Below are positions 51,562-62,000 of a stretch of DNA of 64,000 bases, piece by piece (position 1 is the first letter of the stretch; the number at the start of each line of letters is the position of its first letter). The position numbers and the translations under genes are program-made. The notes beneath the pieces were generated by a model. The model worked only from the letters and a program-made list of their open reading frames with translations, was not told the origin of the DNA and did no database searches. Source of the DNA: DASYAE01 sp036501535 (lineage in GTDB: Bacteria > Actinomycetota > Actinomycetes > Streptomycetales > Catenulisporaceae); NCBI GenBank assembly GCA_036501535.1, contig DASYAE010000111.1, forward strand, positions 10,265 through 74,264, in the 5' to 3' direction.

Positions 51562-52863
51562 CTACGAGCCGCAGCCGATGCGCGTGGTGCTCAGCGCGAC
51601 GTCGTCGAACCACAGGGTGTCGTTGCCGCCGCCGCCATAGCTCTCCCAGCCGAGCTTCAGGTCGGTCAGCTTCGGCCGCCAGCTCGCGCCGGCGCCGGCC
51701 AGCCACTGGTCGCTGACGTTGGAGACCGCGGTGCCGTTCTCGCTCAGGCCCGCGATCTGGTTGCCGTTCACCCAGGTGGTGATGTCTCCGTTGGAGCCGT
51801 TGACCTGCAGCTCGACGCAGTTCCAGGTGCCGACCGGCAGCGCGGTGCTCTCGGCCACGCCGGCCGGGCTCTGGTCCGGCAGCGTCTGGTCGTCGGACTG
51901 CCGGTTCCACATCAGCGCGCCGTCCTGCCCGCCGAAGCGCAGGTCGGTGTTGTTCTCGGAGGAGTCGTTCATGGCCACGAAGGTCACGTGGCCGGTGGGC
52001 AGCGCCGTGGTGTGCATCACCCAGAACCGCACGTCCCAGACCGGCCCGGCCAGGCCCATGTCGGAGGCGTCGCGGATGAAGACGTGGTTGCAGTACCCGT
52101 CGAAGCCGGTGACCTTGGCCGACTTGCTCCCGGTGTGCGCGACGGTGCCGTCGATCGCGGCGGTGCCGGTGCCGGAGCAGTCGAGGGTGTAGACGCTCCA
52201 GCGGCCCGAGGGCACGCTGCCGGTCTGGCTCTCGAAGCCGTCGCAGAAGACCACGCCGGAGGGGCAGCCGGCCGGCGGCGGGGCGCTCGTCGTCGGCGAG
52301 GCGCTGGCGCCGGTGCCGCTCGGGGACGCCGACGCGGAGGCCGAGGCGGTCGCCGTGGCGCTGGCGCTCGGCGTCGGGCTCGCGCTGGCGCTCGGCGTGG
52401 ACGTGCCGCCTTCGCAGGAGGCTCCGTTGAGGGCGAAGTTGGCCGGCGTGTCGTTGGTGCCGGACCAGGTGCCCTGGAGTCCGAAGTCGATGACGCCGCC
52501 GGAGGCGACGGCGCCGTTGTAGGCCTCGTTGACCGCGGTGACCGCCGCGCCGGTCTGGGTCACCTGCGCGTTCCAGGCGGAGGTGACCTGCTGGCCGCCG
52601 TCGAAGCTCCAGGTGACCGTCCACGAGGTCAGCGCCGCGCCGTTGTCGGTGACGCCGATGGTCGCCGTGAAGCCGCCGGTCCACTGGTTCACCTGATAGC
52701 TGACCGAGCACGGCGTCGCCGCGGCCGCCGCGCCGCCACCGACCGTGCCCACGACCGCGGTGGCGGCGAGCGTGCTGAGCACCGCAGCGGTCGCGGCGAG
52801 CGCGCCGCGGCGGCGCTTGCCGGCGCGGGCGGGATCGGCCGCGCTCCTTCGGATTTCGGACAT
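51562..52863 (-). CDS. Secreted CBM2 and Cip1-like cellulose-binding protein
   Basis: The 433-aa protein has a long signal peptide (KRRRGALAATAAVLSTLAATAVVG, cut near AAA-ATP), a family 2 carbohydrate-binding module (about 50-150, CSVSYQVNQWTGGFTATIGV ... WSGTNDTPANFALNGASC with paired Cys), a Ser/Ala/Thr/Pro linker (about 153-200), and a jelly-roll domain (205-433, CDGFESQTGSVPSGRWSVYT ... DTLWFDDVALSTTRIGC) like fungal/bacterial Cip1, a cellulase-induced protein with possible lyase activity. ATG 52863 follows AGGAG. No LacI-type site is seen upstream. Confidence 0.84.
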   Translation of the reverse strand: MSEIRRSAADPARAGKRRRGALAATAAVLSTLAATAVVGTVGGGAAAAATPCSVSYQVNQWTGGFTATIGVTDNGAALTSWTVTWSFDGGQQVTSAWNAQVTQTGAAVTAVNEAYNGAVASGGVIDFGLQGTWSGTNDTPANFALNGASCEGGTSTPSASASPTPSASATATASASASASPSGTGASASPTTSAPPPAGCPSGVVFCDGFESQTGSVPSGRWSVYTLDCSGTGTAAIDGTVAHTGSKSAKVTGFDGYCNHVFIRDASDMGLAGPVWDVRFWVMHTTALPTGHVTFVAMNDSSENNTDLRFGGQDGALMWNRQSDDQTLPDQSPAGVAESTALPVGTWNCVELQVNGSNGDITTWVNGNQIAGLSENGTAVSNVSDQWLAGAGASWRPKLTDLKLGWESYGGGGNDTLWFDDVALSTTRIGCGS

Positions 52864-53158
52864 CACCGCTCCTGGTTGATCGACGCGGCCGGGTCATCCG
52901 TAGGCTGGACGCCGCGCGATCCGCGCACAAGAGTCAGAGTGCGTACCCTGCGGCCGCGAGTTCGTGACCTGCCATGACGCCGCGCGCCGCGCGCATCTTG
53001 TGTGAAACCGCGCATCTCGCGCAACGCGCCGCGGGCGCGGGAACGCCCGGCCGGCCGCTCCCGGCGGCCCGGCACGAGATACGGTCGGACCGGGGCGCCG
53101 GGCCGCACGGCGCGCAGACGCCCCCGGCACGCAGACGGTTCGACAAGGAGCGGTGAGC

Positions 53159-53968
53159 ATGAGCCAGCCGAAGGTGGACCTTCAACTCGACCGGGCGCAC
53201 TCGGCCCGCATGTACGACTACTTCCTCGGCGGGCGCACCAACTTCCAGGCCGACCGGGAGGCGGTGGCCACGATCCTGGGCGTGATGCCCGAGATCCTGA
53301 TCGCCGCGCGGGAGAACCGCAAGTTCGTGCACCGCTCCACCCGCTTCCTGGCCCAGCAGGGCCTGCGCCAGTTCCTCGACATCGGCACCGGCATCCCCAC
53401 GCACCCGAACCTGCACGAAGTCGCCCAAGCCGTCGCGCCCGACGCGCGCATCGTCTACGTCGACAACGACCCGATCGTGCTGGCCCACGCCGAGGCGCTG
53501 CTGCAGAGCACGCCGGAAGGGCGCACCGCGTACATCCACGCCGACCTCGCCGACCCGGAGTCGATCCTCGGCTCGCCCGAGCTGCACGAGGCGCTGGACC
53601 TCTCGCAGCCGGTCGCGCTGAGCCTGAACGCCGTCCTGCACTTCATCGTCGACGACGACCTGGCGGCGGGCTCGGTCGCACGGCTCAAAGAGGCGCTCGC
53701 CCCCGGCAGCAGCCTGACGATAACCCACGGATCCAGCGATCTCGTGCCCCAGCGCACCGTTGAGGGCACGCAGGTCTATCGCAACGCCGGGACGGCGGTG
53801 CGGACCCGCAGCCGCGAGCAGGTCGCAGCCTTCTTCGCCGGCTGGGAGCCGGTCGAGCCGGGGCTCACCACGATCTACCGCTGGCGGCCCGATCCCGACG
53901 ACGCGGGCGGCCTGACCGACCAGCAGGCGGGCATGTACGCCGCGGTGGCGCGTAAGCCCTCTGAGTAG
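53159..53968 (+). CDS. SAM-dependent methyltransferase, Methyltransf_19 (DUF574) family
   Basis: The 269-aa protein starts DLQLDRAHSARMYDYFLGGRTNFQADREA, the family signature, then QFLDIGTGIPTHPNLHEVAQ (SAM motif I, 72-91) and VYVDNDPIVLAHAEALL (acidic SAM ribose contact). Very abundant in actinomycetes; substrates mostly unknown. ATG 53159 lies eight bases after AGGAG; GTG 53153 is too close to it. Monocistronic. Confidence 0.92.
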   Translation: MSQPKVDLQLDRAHSARMYDYFLGGRTNFQADREAVATILGVMPEILIAARENRKFVHRSTRFLAQQGLRQFLDIGTGIPTHPNLHEVAQAVAPDARIVYVDNDPIVLAHAEALLQSTPEGRTAYIHADLADPESILGSPELHEALDLSQPVALSLNAVLHFIVDDDLAAGSVARLKEALAPGSSLTITHGSSDLVPQRTVEGTQVYRNAGTAVRTRSREQVAAFFAGWEPVEPGLTTIYRWRPDPDDAGGLTDQQAGMYAAVARKPSE

Positions 53969-54133
53969 CCGCCCCTGGCGCAGCCGGGCGGAGGACGCCG
54001 ACGGCGCCGGCCGGAGCGCGCCTGGTCGGCGGCCCCCGCTCGAAGAGGTGTTTGCGCCGGGGAGCAGATCTCGCCACGATGGGGCGCGGCGAAGGCTGCG
54101 AGCCGGCGCGGCGAGCACGAGGAGGCGGATGCT

Positions 54134-54493
54134 GTGGGCGCGGTCCCCCGCAACGACGCCCCGGCCCGGGTCGAGCCCGAGGTGCTGCAGGAGGCCGCCG
54201 ACCTCTTCGGCCTGCTCGCCTCGGCCACCCGGCTGCACCTGGTGTGGCTGCTCGCGCACGGCGAGCAGGACGTCACCAGCCTGGCCGAGGAGGTCGGCGG
54301 CGCGGTCCCGGCGGTCAGCCAGCACCTGGCCAAGCTGCGGCTGGCCGGCATGGTCGCCTCGCGCCGGGAGGGGCGCCGGCAGGTCTACCTGATAGCCGAC
54401 CCGAGGATTTCGCAGGCCGTGCTGCAGATGGTGCAGAGCCCGCCCCGGGCCGGCCGCGCGGGCTGGCTGCGTCGGCGCGCGGCCGGGGAGTGA
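54134..54493 (+). CDS. ArsR family regulator
   Basis: The 119-aa winged-helix protein has LFGLLASATRLHLVWLLAHGEQDVTSLAEEVGGAVPAVSQHLAKLRLAGMVASRREGRRQVYLI, the ArsR/SmtB core. There is no CxC metal motif in helix 3 (it reads AEEVGG), so the ligand is probably not arsenic or cadmium at the classic site. GTG 54134 follows AGGAGG. No obvious target gene next to it. Confidence 0.9.
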   Translation: MGAVPRNDAPARVEPEVLQEAADLFGLLASATRLHLVWLLAHGEQDVTSLAEEVGGAVPAVSQHLAKLRLAGMVASRREGRRQVYLIADPRISQAVLQMVQSPPRAGRAGWLRRRAAGE

Positions 54494-54509
54494 GCGGGCC
54501 GGGCCCGGC

Positions 54510-56249
54510 TCACGGCTGGGTCGCCATGTTCAGGTTGCCGGACTCCACCGGGATGCACTCGTTCGCGCTGTCCAGCGCGTTGGTCTCGGACGAGTCGGCC
54601 GGGGCGGTGGCCGCGCCGGTCGCGGACGCTCCGCCCGCGCCTGCAGTGGCCTGGAACGTCGTGCCGGTGTCGAAGTCCTGGCCGACCACGACCGTCACCG
54701 TGCTGTACTCGTCCGACTGCGCCGTCTGCGTGGAGGGTATCCCGAGCGCCGCGGCTACCGCAGCACCGTCGTCCGAGGCCCCAGGCGGGTAGTAGACCTC
54801 GGTCAGCGCCGAGTCGGCCAGGTCGCCGGCCGCGATCGCCTGCGTGAAGCCGTCGGAGGCCAGCGCATTGGCGATGTCGGTGGCCCGGTTGGTCATCCCG
54901 TCGGCGTTGTAGACGTCGACGGTCACCTGGCCCTTGTCCACGTCCGACGTGTCAGGGGCCTGGGACGATGCCGCGGGGGCGGCCGCGGGGCTCGAACGGC
55001 CCGCGCTCGCCGAGCCCGACGCCGACGGCTGCGCGGCCGAGTACGACACGTCGTCCTGGATGTTCCGGAACATCTGCTGCGCGTCCGGCTGGAGCGCCTG
55101 GACCCGCGCATCGTTGTTCGGGTCGAGCTGCCACGGCATGGTGACGAAGGTGATCGCGCCGGTCGGCACCTTGTTGAGCGTCTCGATCAGGCCCTCCAGG
55201 TTGCCGATCCCGGAGAAGTTGTCGCTCACCGTCGTCGAGGAGGCGGCGGCCTGCCCGAGCGAGAGCAGCGAGGTCACGCTGCCGAGGTTCATCCGGGACC
55301 TGATGGTCCGGATCATCTGAGAGAAGAAGTAGTGCGTGGTCTCCTCGCGGCCCAGGTCCGAGCCGTCGAAGAAGGAGTCGCGGGTGCGCAGGAACTCCAG
55401 CGCCTGGATGCCCTGGACCGTGCTGTCCCCGGCCGGCAGCTGCAGGCCGGAGTTCTGGTCGTCCACGGCCGCGGTCACGCACACCGGCACGCCGCCGATC
55501 GCGTTCGACATGGAGACCACGCCGCCGAAGTCGAACATGATGTAGCCGGTGATGGTGATCCCGGTCAGGTCGTGGTCGGCCAGCACCTGGCACTCCGGGC
55601 CGTACTGCAGCGCGGAGTTGATCATCCCGTAGTACGAGCCGGAGACCGCGACCTGCCCCTGGCTGTCGGTGCTGCACTGCGGCACGTTGGTCTCGGTGTC
55701 GCGCGGTATCGACATCACGGTGATGTTCGACCGGTCCGCGGAGACGTGCAGGATCAGCTCGCCGTCGCCGTTCGCGCCGGGGCCGCAGTCCCCGCCCAGG
55801 GAGCAGTCCGCGGAGGTGTCGCGGGTGTCCGAGCCGATCAGCACGATGTTCATCGCGGTGTTGCCGAACGGGTCGACCGGCAGCGGGGCCTGGGTGACGC
55901 CCTTGGGCAGCAGCGGGGTGTGCTTCAGATCACCGACTGTCGTCTTATATACATAAGCGGCGAATCCCGAGGTGGCGACGAGAACGGTCACCAGGGAGAT
56001 CGCGGTCCACTTCAGCGTCGTGCGCAGCCGCGAGCGCTTCTTGGCGCCCCCGCGCCGCTTGACCGGAGGGCCGCCGGGGCCGACACCGCCCGGCGGCCCG
56101 GGTATCCCCTCCCCCGGGCCGGATCCGCCGTACCGTCCCGACGGGCCGTAGGAGCCGTAGCCGCCGCCCGCGCCCTGCGGCACCCCGTGTCTCTGGTCCT
56201 CCGGCCCGAACCGGTCGGCTGCGCCAGCGCCGTCGCCCCGTTGCCGCAC
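54510..56249 (-). CDS. LytR-CpsA-Psr (LCP) family cell-wall ligase with LytR_C domain
   Basis: The 579-aa protein has a Gly/Pro-rich cytosolic head, one membrane helix (about 82-102), the LCP domain (about 130-360) with IGSDTRD, ITVMSIPRDTE and LEFLRTRDSFFDGSDLGR (conserved Arg/Asp residues for pyrophosphate and metal), and a C-terminal LytR_C domain (about 445-540, VTVDVYNADGMTNRATDIANAL). LCP enzymes attach polymers such as teichoic acid or arabinogalactan to peptidoglycan outside the membrane. GTG 56249 follows GAGGTG; GTG 56258 is an alternative. It faces an ArsR gene tail to tail. Confidence 0.9.
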   Translation of the reverse strand: MRQRGDGAGAADRFGPEDQRHGVPQGAGGGYGSYGPSGRYGGSGPGEGIPGPPGGVGPGGPPVKRRGGAKKRSRLRTTLKWTAISLVTVLVATSGFAAYVYKTTVGDLKHTPLLPKGVTQAPLPVDPFGNTAMNIVLIGSDTRDTSADCSLGGDCGPGANGDGELILHVSADRSNITVMSIPRDTETNVPQCSTDSQGQVAVSGSYYGMINSALQYGPECQVLADHDLTGITITGYIMFDFGGVVSMSNAIGGVPVCVTAAVDDQNSGLQLPAGDSTVQGIQALEFLRTRDSFFDGSDLGREETTHYFFSQMIRTIRSRMNLGSVTSLLSLGQAAASSTTVSDNFSGIGNLEGLIETLNKVPTGAITFVTMPWQLDPNNDARVQALQPDAQQMFRNIQDDVSYSAAQPSASGSASAGRSSPAAAPAASSQAPDTSDVDKGQVTVDVYNADGMTNRATDIANALASDGFTQAIAAGDLADSALTEVYYPPGASDDGAAVAAALGIPSTQTAQSDEYSTVTVVVGQDFDTGTTFQATAGAGGASATGAATAPADSSETNALDSANECIPVESGNLNMATQP

Positions 56250-56507
56250 AGTAGACACCTCGAGTTCATCCGCTCGGTAGCGCCGATGCGGCGCCGGTTC
56301 ACCGAACAGGACGGCTGGCGCACCTCACATGGTTGCATCTTTACGCAAATATCCAAGCTGGCCGCGCGGGCGGCGCGTAGGCGGGGCGGCGGAGCGGCGC
56401 CCGGCGCCGGGGCACGCCGTCCAGGACAATTCCTTTGCTCGGTTGCGCAATCATGCAATCATGGGTCGCCCTCCGGCGCAGCCCGGCCGTCCCGATCGAG
56501 GAGTCCC

Positions 56508-57014
56508 GTGACCCTGCACGAGCACGTCGCACACCCGCACGTCGAGCACCGCAGAGCGCACGGCCCCGTCCGGGTGGTCGACCAGCTGGACACCCGCAGC
56601 ACGGCGGCCCGGTTCAACACCTGGCTCGCGGTCGTGGTCACCCGGGCGGTCGGCAGCATGTGGTGCGCCTACGTCTTCGCGCTGCTGGACCTCGTCAGCC
56701 TGCCCGACGCGATCAGGGCGGGCGTGGCGGCCACCGTCTCCTGGATCGCGCAGACCTTCCTGCAGCTGGTCCTGCTCTCGATCATCATGGTCGGCCAGAA
56801 CGTGCAGGCCGAGGCGGCGGACAAGCGCTCCGAGGCGACCTTCAAGGACACCGAGGCGCTGCTCTACGGCCAGGAGCAGGTCGCGCTGCACCTCGCCGTG
56901 CAGGACATGGTGCTGCGCGCGCTCGCCGAGCGCTTCGAGCTGGACGTGGACCTGCCCTCGCTCGCCCAGGTGCTTCCCGGCCGGCCGGACCAGGACGCCC
57001 AGCTTCCCGCCTGA
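56508..57014 (+). CDS. DUF1003-like small membrane protein
   Basis: The 168-aa protein has FNTWLAVVVTRAVGSMWCAYVFALLDLVSLP (first helix) and VSWIAQTFLQLVLLSIIMVGQNVQAEAADKRSEATFKD (second helix and the QN-AD-R motif), as in DUF1003 proteins. The C-terminus is a cytosolic helical segment. Function unknown. GTG 56508 follows GAGGAG. Confidence 0.8.
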   Translation: MTLHEHVAHPHVEHRRAHGPVRVVDQLDTRSTAARFNTWLAVVVTRAVGSMWCAYVFALLDLVSLPDAIRAGVAATVSWIAQTFLQLVLLSIIMVGQNVQAEAADKRSEATFKDTEALLYGQEQVALHLAVQDMVLRALAERFELDVDLPSLAQVLPGRPDQDAQLPA

Positions 57015-57110
57015 GCTGCCGCGCGGCGTGACACAGACCTCTGTGTTTATAACCCCGTGCTGATAGACCCCTGTGCCGATGCAGACCGCTGATGCAGACC
57101 CGATGAGCCG

Positions 57111-57557
57111 TCAGCGGTCGAGCAGGTTGGGCTTGGCGTCGAGGATGGCGTCCACGATGCTCTTCGGCTGCCCGGTCAGCTCGACGATCCGCCCGACCGG
57201 CACGTCCGCCTCGTAGGCCCGGCGCACTACGGTCCCCAGCCCCAGCGCGATCGCCGCGCTGCGCAGCTGCCAGGCGAACAGGTCGCGCTCGACCGGGGAG
57301 GCGCCCACCACGTCGACGGCCGTGCGACCGCCGGAAGACGCCGCGACGACCGCGTCCGGCCCCGCCTCGGCGCTGCGCTGCAGCTGCGTCGTCCAGTGCG
57401 CGACGAAGGCCAGGGCGTCGGAGAGGGATTCGAAGTCCTCGCCCCAGCTGTCCAGGTCCGGGGCGACGAACCACCCGTGGCCGTCGGTCTGGACGACCAG
57501 GGTCACCAGCTCGCCGTCGACGACCACTGATGTCGTCGAGATCGTGCGCATGGCCAT
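57111..57557 (-). CDS. Hypothetical protein, 148 aa
   Basis: I do not recognise this gene. The first 60 residues read like a small antitoxin/DUF1902-type beta-alpha fold (VVVDGELVTLVVQTDGHGWFVAPDLDSWGEDFESLSDALAFVAHW). The C-terminus (VRRAYEADVPVGRIVELTGQPKSIVDAIL) resembles a helix-turn-helix. Codon use is normal for the window. ATG 57557 or ATG 57551 are both possible. Cytosolic. Confidence 0.65.
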   Translation of the reverse strand: MAMRTISTTSVVVDGELVTLVVQTDGHGWFVAPDLDSWGEDFESLSDALAFVAHWTTQLQRSAEAGPDAVVAASSGGRTAVDVVGASPVERDLFAWQLRSAAIALGLGTVVRRAYEADVPVGRIVELTGQPKSIVDAILDAKPNLLDR

Positions 57558-57722
57558 GGCTGCGACGCTACCGCACGAACACCGGTCGCATCAGTCACTT
57601 CAGCAACATCGGGCCGTGTCTGAGGCATCGTCGGCGCATGGCCGCTGAACCGTCGGCGCACCGCCGGGCCGGGGCCGCCTCGCGGCGATTCGCCGTTCAT
57701 TCGGCCCCCGGCCGGCTTTCGG

Positions 57723-57761
57723 CCCCTCCGCCGCGGTACCGCGAATACCACGGCGGAGGGG
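57723..57761 (-). terminator. Hairpin downstream of lsr2
   Basis: An 11-bp perfect GC stem (57723-57733 with 57751-57761) with a 17-nt loop begins just after the lsr2 stop on the minus strand. It is followed by GCCGAAAG rather than a T run, so it may be a weak or Rho-aided terminator. Confidence 0.55.
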
Positions 57762-57768
57762 ACGGGGC

Positions 57769-58107
57769 TTAAACGTGAGCCTCCTGGAACTTCACAACAA
57801 TGTCGGCATTGAGCCGCCCGCGGTCGGCCACCGCGTATCCATTCGCCCGGGCCCAATCGCGCACCTCGGCGTTACTCGGCCCGGCCGGCACGATCCGGCG
57901 CGTCACCCGGCGCACCGGCACCTTGCGCGCCCCGGCCACCTTGCGGCCCGCCGACGTGTAACGCCCCATCGTGTCCCGCAGCTTCTTGGCGTTCTTCGTG
58001 CTCAGGTCGATCTCGTAATGCTTGCCCTCGAAGCTGAACAGCACCCTCTCGTCGCCGCGGGTGCCGTCGAGATCGTCAATGATCTGAATTTCTACCCTCT
58101 GCGCCAT
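57769..58107 (-). CDS. lsr2: Lsr2 nucleoid-associated xenogeneic silencer
   Basis: The 112-aa protein has the N-terminal oligomerisation domain (MAQRVEIQIIDDLDGTRGDERVLFSFEGKHYEIDLSTKNAKKLRDTM) and the C-terminal AT-hook-like DNA-binding domain (EVRDWARANGYAVADRGRLNADIVVKFQEAH) with the RGR minor-groove clamp. It compacts DNA and silences AT-rich, often acquired genes. ATG 58107 gives the standard length; a longer frame reaches 58239. The upstream 60 bases are AT-rich (TAAAATATAAC), fitting autoregulation. Confidence 0.94.
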   Translation of the reverse strand: MAQRVEIQIIDDLDGTRGDERVLFSFEGKHYEIDLSTKNAKKLRDTMGRYTSAGRKVAGARKVPVRRVTRRIVPAGPSNAEVRDWARANGYAVADRGRLNADIVVKFQEAHV

Positions 58108-58510
58108 TCCGCGTGCCCTGCTTTCGCTGCGTATGCCGAGCGGTGTCGGCTGCCCGTGTACAATAGCCAGGTAAAATATAACACCGGCAAACCTGGTCCG
58201 ACACGGCGGGTTCGATAGGGGCCGCCAATGAGCCTCCATCCGTATTTTCGCCGCGGTGTCCGGAAGGCGACAGTGGGGTGGTCGGGGCCGGTTTTTCCGC
58301 CCCCGCGCGGTCGCATTCGTCGTTGATTCGGTTCAGGGCACGAAGACGGCTTCCATGCGCAACGAGGGAGCCGCATCGGTGCGCCGGGCGCGCGGCGTCG
58401 CGCGTGCTCGTCTCCCGCGCCCCGACCGAGGGCCCTTCCTTTCGCAGATATCGCGGTCGCCGGTATTCTCGTGCGCACGCGGCGACGGCGACCGGGAAAT
58501 GAGGACGAGG

Positions 58511-59011
58511 ATGTCGGTGTCCCGATGGCACAGGATCTACAGCGTCCGGATCGCCGCGGCGCCGCAGGTCCTTTTCGACCTCCTGGCGGACCTGCCGGAC
58601 TACGGCCGCTGGCTGCCAGGCTCCGAGTCGTTCGGGAGCACGACGGACGTCGAGCCGTATCCGGTGCAACCGGGGACCCGCTATCGCGACGGGAAGCCGG
58701 GCGAGGCGGGCCGGGACTGGCAGGGCACGGTCACCGGGTTCCAGCCGCCGGGCTCGCTCGACTTCCACCAGGTCATCCCGGTGCCCCAGCTGCGGGGCTC
58801 GGTCGACGTGCACGTCCACTACACGCTGGAGCCCGAGGACGGCGGCACCCGGGTCGAGCGCTGGCTGATCCTGGACGTCGCGGTACCGCTGCCTCTGCGC
58901 CCGCTGCGCGCGGCTGTCACCAGCCGGTTCGACAAGGAGAACGTGCGCTTGCTGGCGGCCCTGAAGCAGTATGCCGAGCGAGCCGGCGACCATGACGACA
59001 GGGCGGCCTGA
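58511..59011 (+). CDS. SRPBCC (polyketide cyclase-like) family protein
   Basis: The 166-aa START-like protein has YSVRIAAAPQVLFDLLADLPDYGRWLPGSESF and later VHYTLEPEDGGTRVERWLILDV. It forms a hydrophobic pocket and is often a lipid carrier, cyclase or stress-related protein. ATG 58511 follows GAGGAC; ATG 58499 is a four-codon longer option. No biosynthetic genes are adjacent. Confidence 0.82.
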   Translation: MSVSRWHRIYSVRIAAAPQVLFDLLADLPDYGRWLPGSESFGSTTDVEPYPVQPGTRYRDGKPGEAGRDWQGTVTGFQPPGSLDFHQVIPVPQLRGSVDVHVHYTLEPEDGGTRVERWLILDVAVPLPLRPLRAAVTSRFDKENVRLLAALKQYAERAGDHDDRAA

Positions 59012-59065
59012 GACGCGTCTACGCTCTCTGCGTCGACGCGCTCCAGGCCGCGCGGGCCGTTGCGG

Positions 59066-62000
59066 CTACGGCGCGTAGACGTCCAACTCGGAGACCTGGG
59101 CGCCGTTCTGCACGCTGTTGGCTGTGAAACTCAGCTCAACATACTGATCCGTCGTGCCGGACGGCAGACCGATCGTCACCGTGTTGCCCGACGCCGGATT
59201 CCACGTATACGTCGCTGAACCCACCAGCGTCGCGTAGCTGCTGCCGTTGGTGCTGCCGAGCACCGAGAGCGTCTGCGTCCGCGTCTGCCACGCACTCGAC
59301 GGCGGCAGGTCCAGCACGACGGAGCTCAGCGGGTCCGCCGCGCCGAGGTTCACGGTCAGCGTGGTAGGCCAGGTGCCGTTGCTACCCTCCCAATACGTGC
59401 TCGTATTCCCGTCGTTCGCGTTGGCGGCCACGTAGTTCTGCTGGACGCTGCTGGCGCTGATCGACTTGCCCAGCGCGAGGTTGGTCGAGGTGCCGCCGCT
59501 GGAGGTCCCGGTGCCGGTCAGGGCCACGGCCAGCGAGGGGTTCGTGGCGTTGCTCGCGACGGTCAGCGTCCCGGAGGCCGCGCCGGCGGCGGTCGGGCTG
59601 AAGGTGACGCTCGCCGTGCAGGAGGCGCCGGCCGCCAGCGAGCTTCCGCAGGTGGTGGTCTCGGCGAACGGACCGGAGGCGGAGACCGAGGAGATCGCCG
59701 CCGCCGCGGGCCCGGTGTTGGCCACCGTGACGCTCTGCGCGGCGCTCTTGGATCCTACGGCCTGGCTGGCGAAGGAGAGCGAGGTCGGCGACGCGGTCAG
59801 CGTCGCGCTGCCGCCGCTGTTGCTGCCTGCGGAGATCGTGACGCTCTGCACTATCAGCGCCACGCTCGGATCGGTGACGGTGAGGCGTAAGTCCGCGCCG
59901 TAGTTCTGCAGCTCGGCGAACTGGACGTTGGTCAGCTGGACCGAGGCCGTGGCCCAGGTGCCGGTGCCCGGACTGGTGACCGTGGGACCGCTCAGATAGG
60001 CGTTGCCCGGCGAGTCGTATTGGACGATGAATCCCTGGCCCGCGGTGGCCCAGTAGGTGACCTGGACGGTGACGCTCGAGGCGGCTTCGACCGCGGACAC
60101 CGGGTCGTTCTGCAGATAGACGTTCGCGTCGCCGGCGCCGCTCTGCGACGTGGTCCACGTCTCCATCGCGGCTTGGCCGTTCTGGGTGACCTGGTTCAGG
60201 TTGCCGTCGGCCCCCGAGTTCGTCTGGCCCACGCCGAGGAACTGCAGGGCGCCGGCGTTCGTGGAGGCGTTCGTGGTGATGGAGGAGGCGCCCACGCCGG
60301 AGTTCGCCGGGCAGCCGGAGGAGGCGGTGCCAGCCGGCGGCGTGCCCTGCTGCATGGTCCACTCGTCGAGGCTCGCCGCGTTGATCGAGGCGGTCGCGCA
60401 CACGTCGCCGTTGGACTGGACGCTCTGCGGCACCGCGGCGCCGGTCGCGTCGTTGACGAGATAGTAGCTGCCCGAGTTCAGGCCGAGGCCGGCCGGGTTG
60501 AACTGCACGGTGTCGTCGTAGTTCAGGCTCGAGTTGATGTCCGCGAGCGCGATCTGCGCGCTGGTGTGGCTGCTGGACACGTCGGGCACGGTCTGCAGGA
60601 TGCCGGCGCTGTCAAGGTCCGCATACGGCGTGATGTAGTTGTTGAGCTGCTCCTCCGAGGTCAGCAGCGTGCCGCCGCCGGACTGGTACGCCGTCAGGTT
60701 CGCGTCGACGCCGTTGAGCGGCAGGATCGCCTTGAACTGGGAGAGGCTGGTCGCCCCGTTGGCCACCTCCTGGCTGGTGACCACGGTGAATCCGGCCTGG
60801 AAGTCCAGCCAGAGGCTGGCCAGCTGGCTCTCCACGTTGTTCAGGGGGCCGCCGGAGGTGTTCCCGTAGGCCTGGGAGAAGTCGATGTACACCGCGGTCG
60901 ACTGCAGCGGATAGGAGCCGGACAGCGTCTTCAGCGTGGGCAGCCAGGCGGTGTATATAGGGAACCCGACGACGTCCTTCTGCGTGCCGTCGTGGATGAA
61001 AAAGTCCTCGCCGCCGCCGTCCGGCAGGCCCACGCCGTAGAGGCTGAGCCACTGCACGGCCTCCGCGGCCAGCTGGGAGTTCGACGGCGGCGCGGTCCAC
61101 TCCTGCATCAGCTGCACGCCGTAGGCGCGCGCAAGGCTGCCGAAGGTCAGGGTGAGGCCCTGTGACGACGCGTCGTCGTCGATGATGGTGACGTTGTACT
61201 GCTTCGCCAGCAGGAAGAAGGTGTCCGGGTTGTTCGCGTAGTTCGTCGCGTTCCCGAAGCCGCCGCCGAAGTAGTAGAACAGCGGCGTGCTCGCGGTGAC
61301 GTTGCGCACGTCGGCGGTCAGCTGGCCGTAGGTGGTCTGCACGCTCCACGCTCGGAACGCCTGGAAGACCCCGAACAGGGACTGCCCGGACGCCTCCGCG
61401 GGCACCTGACTGAACGAGGAGTATGAGGTGCCGTACTTGGAGTTGAACGCGGCGATGGTGCCGTAGGTCTGCGGCAGGTACGTGTTCTGGAACTCGCTGA
61501 CGTCGGCGGCCGCGTAGCCGCCGCCGGAGCCGTTGAGGTCCCACATGGCGTCGAGGTATCCGTAGTCGAGGATCGCGCCGCCGTAGCCGCCGTAGCCGCC
61601 GGGCTGGGCGACCGCGTTCTGGACCGTGTCCTCGACGTAGGTGAAGTACTCGGCCTGCTCCGTCGCGTCCCACCAGGTCGGCTCCGTGCTCGTGGCGCCG
61701 CTGCTGCTCTGCTCGAAGCCGGTGATCCAGGGCGCGGGGCTGCCGCCCCAGCCGGCCTGCCAGAAGATCGGGACCAGCTTGATCCCGGCGGCGGCGGCGT
61801 TGGCCAGCTCCGTGTCGAACTCGGTGAAGGTGAACGTCCCGGCCGACGGCTCGATCGTGCCCCAGGGAATGTCGAGCTCGGCGGTGGTCAGGCCGTCGGC
61901 CGCCAGCCCGGCGAAGAAGGACTGCGACCAGGCGGTGCCGTTGTTGTCGAAGTCGAGCTGGGTGGACCAGATCGGCGCGCCGGCGGAGGCCGCGGCGGGC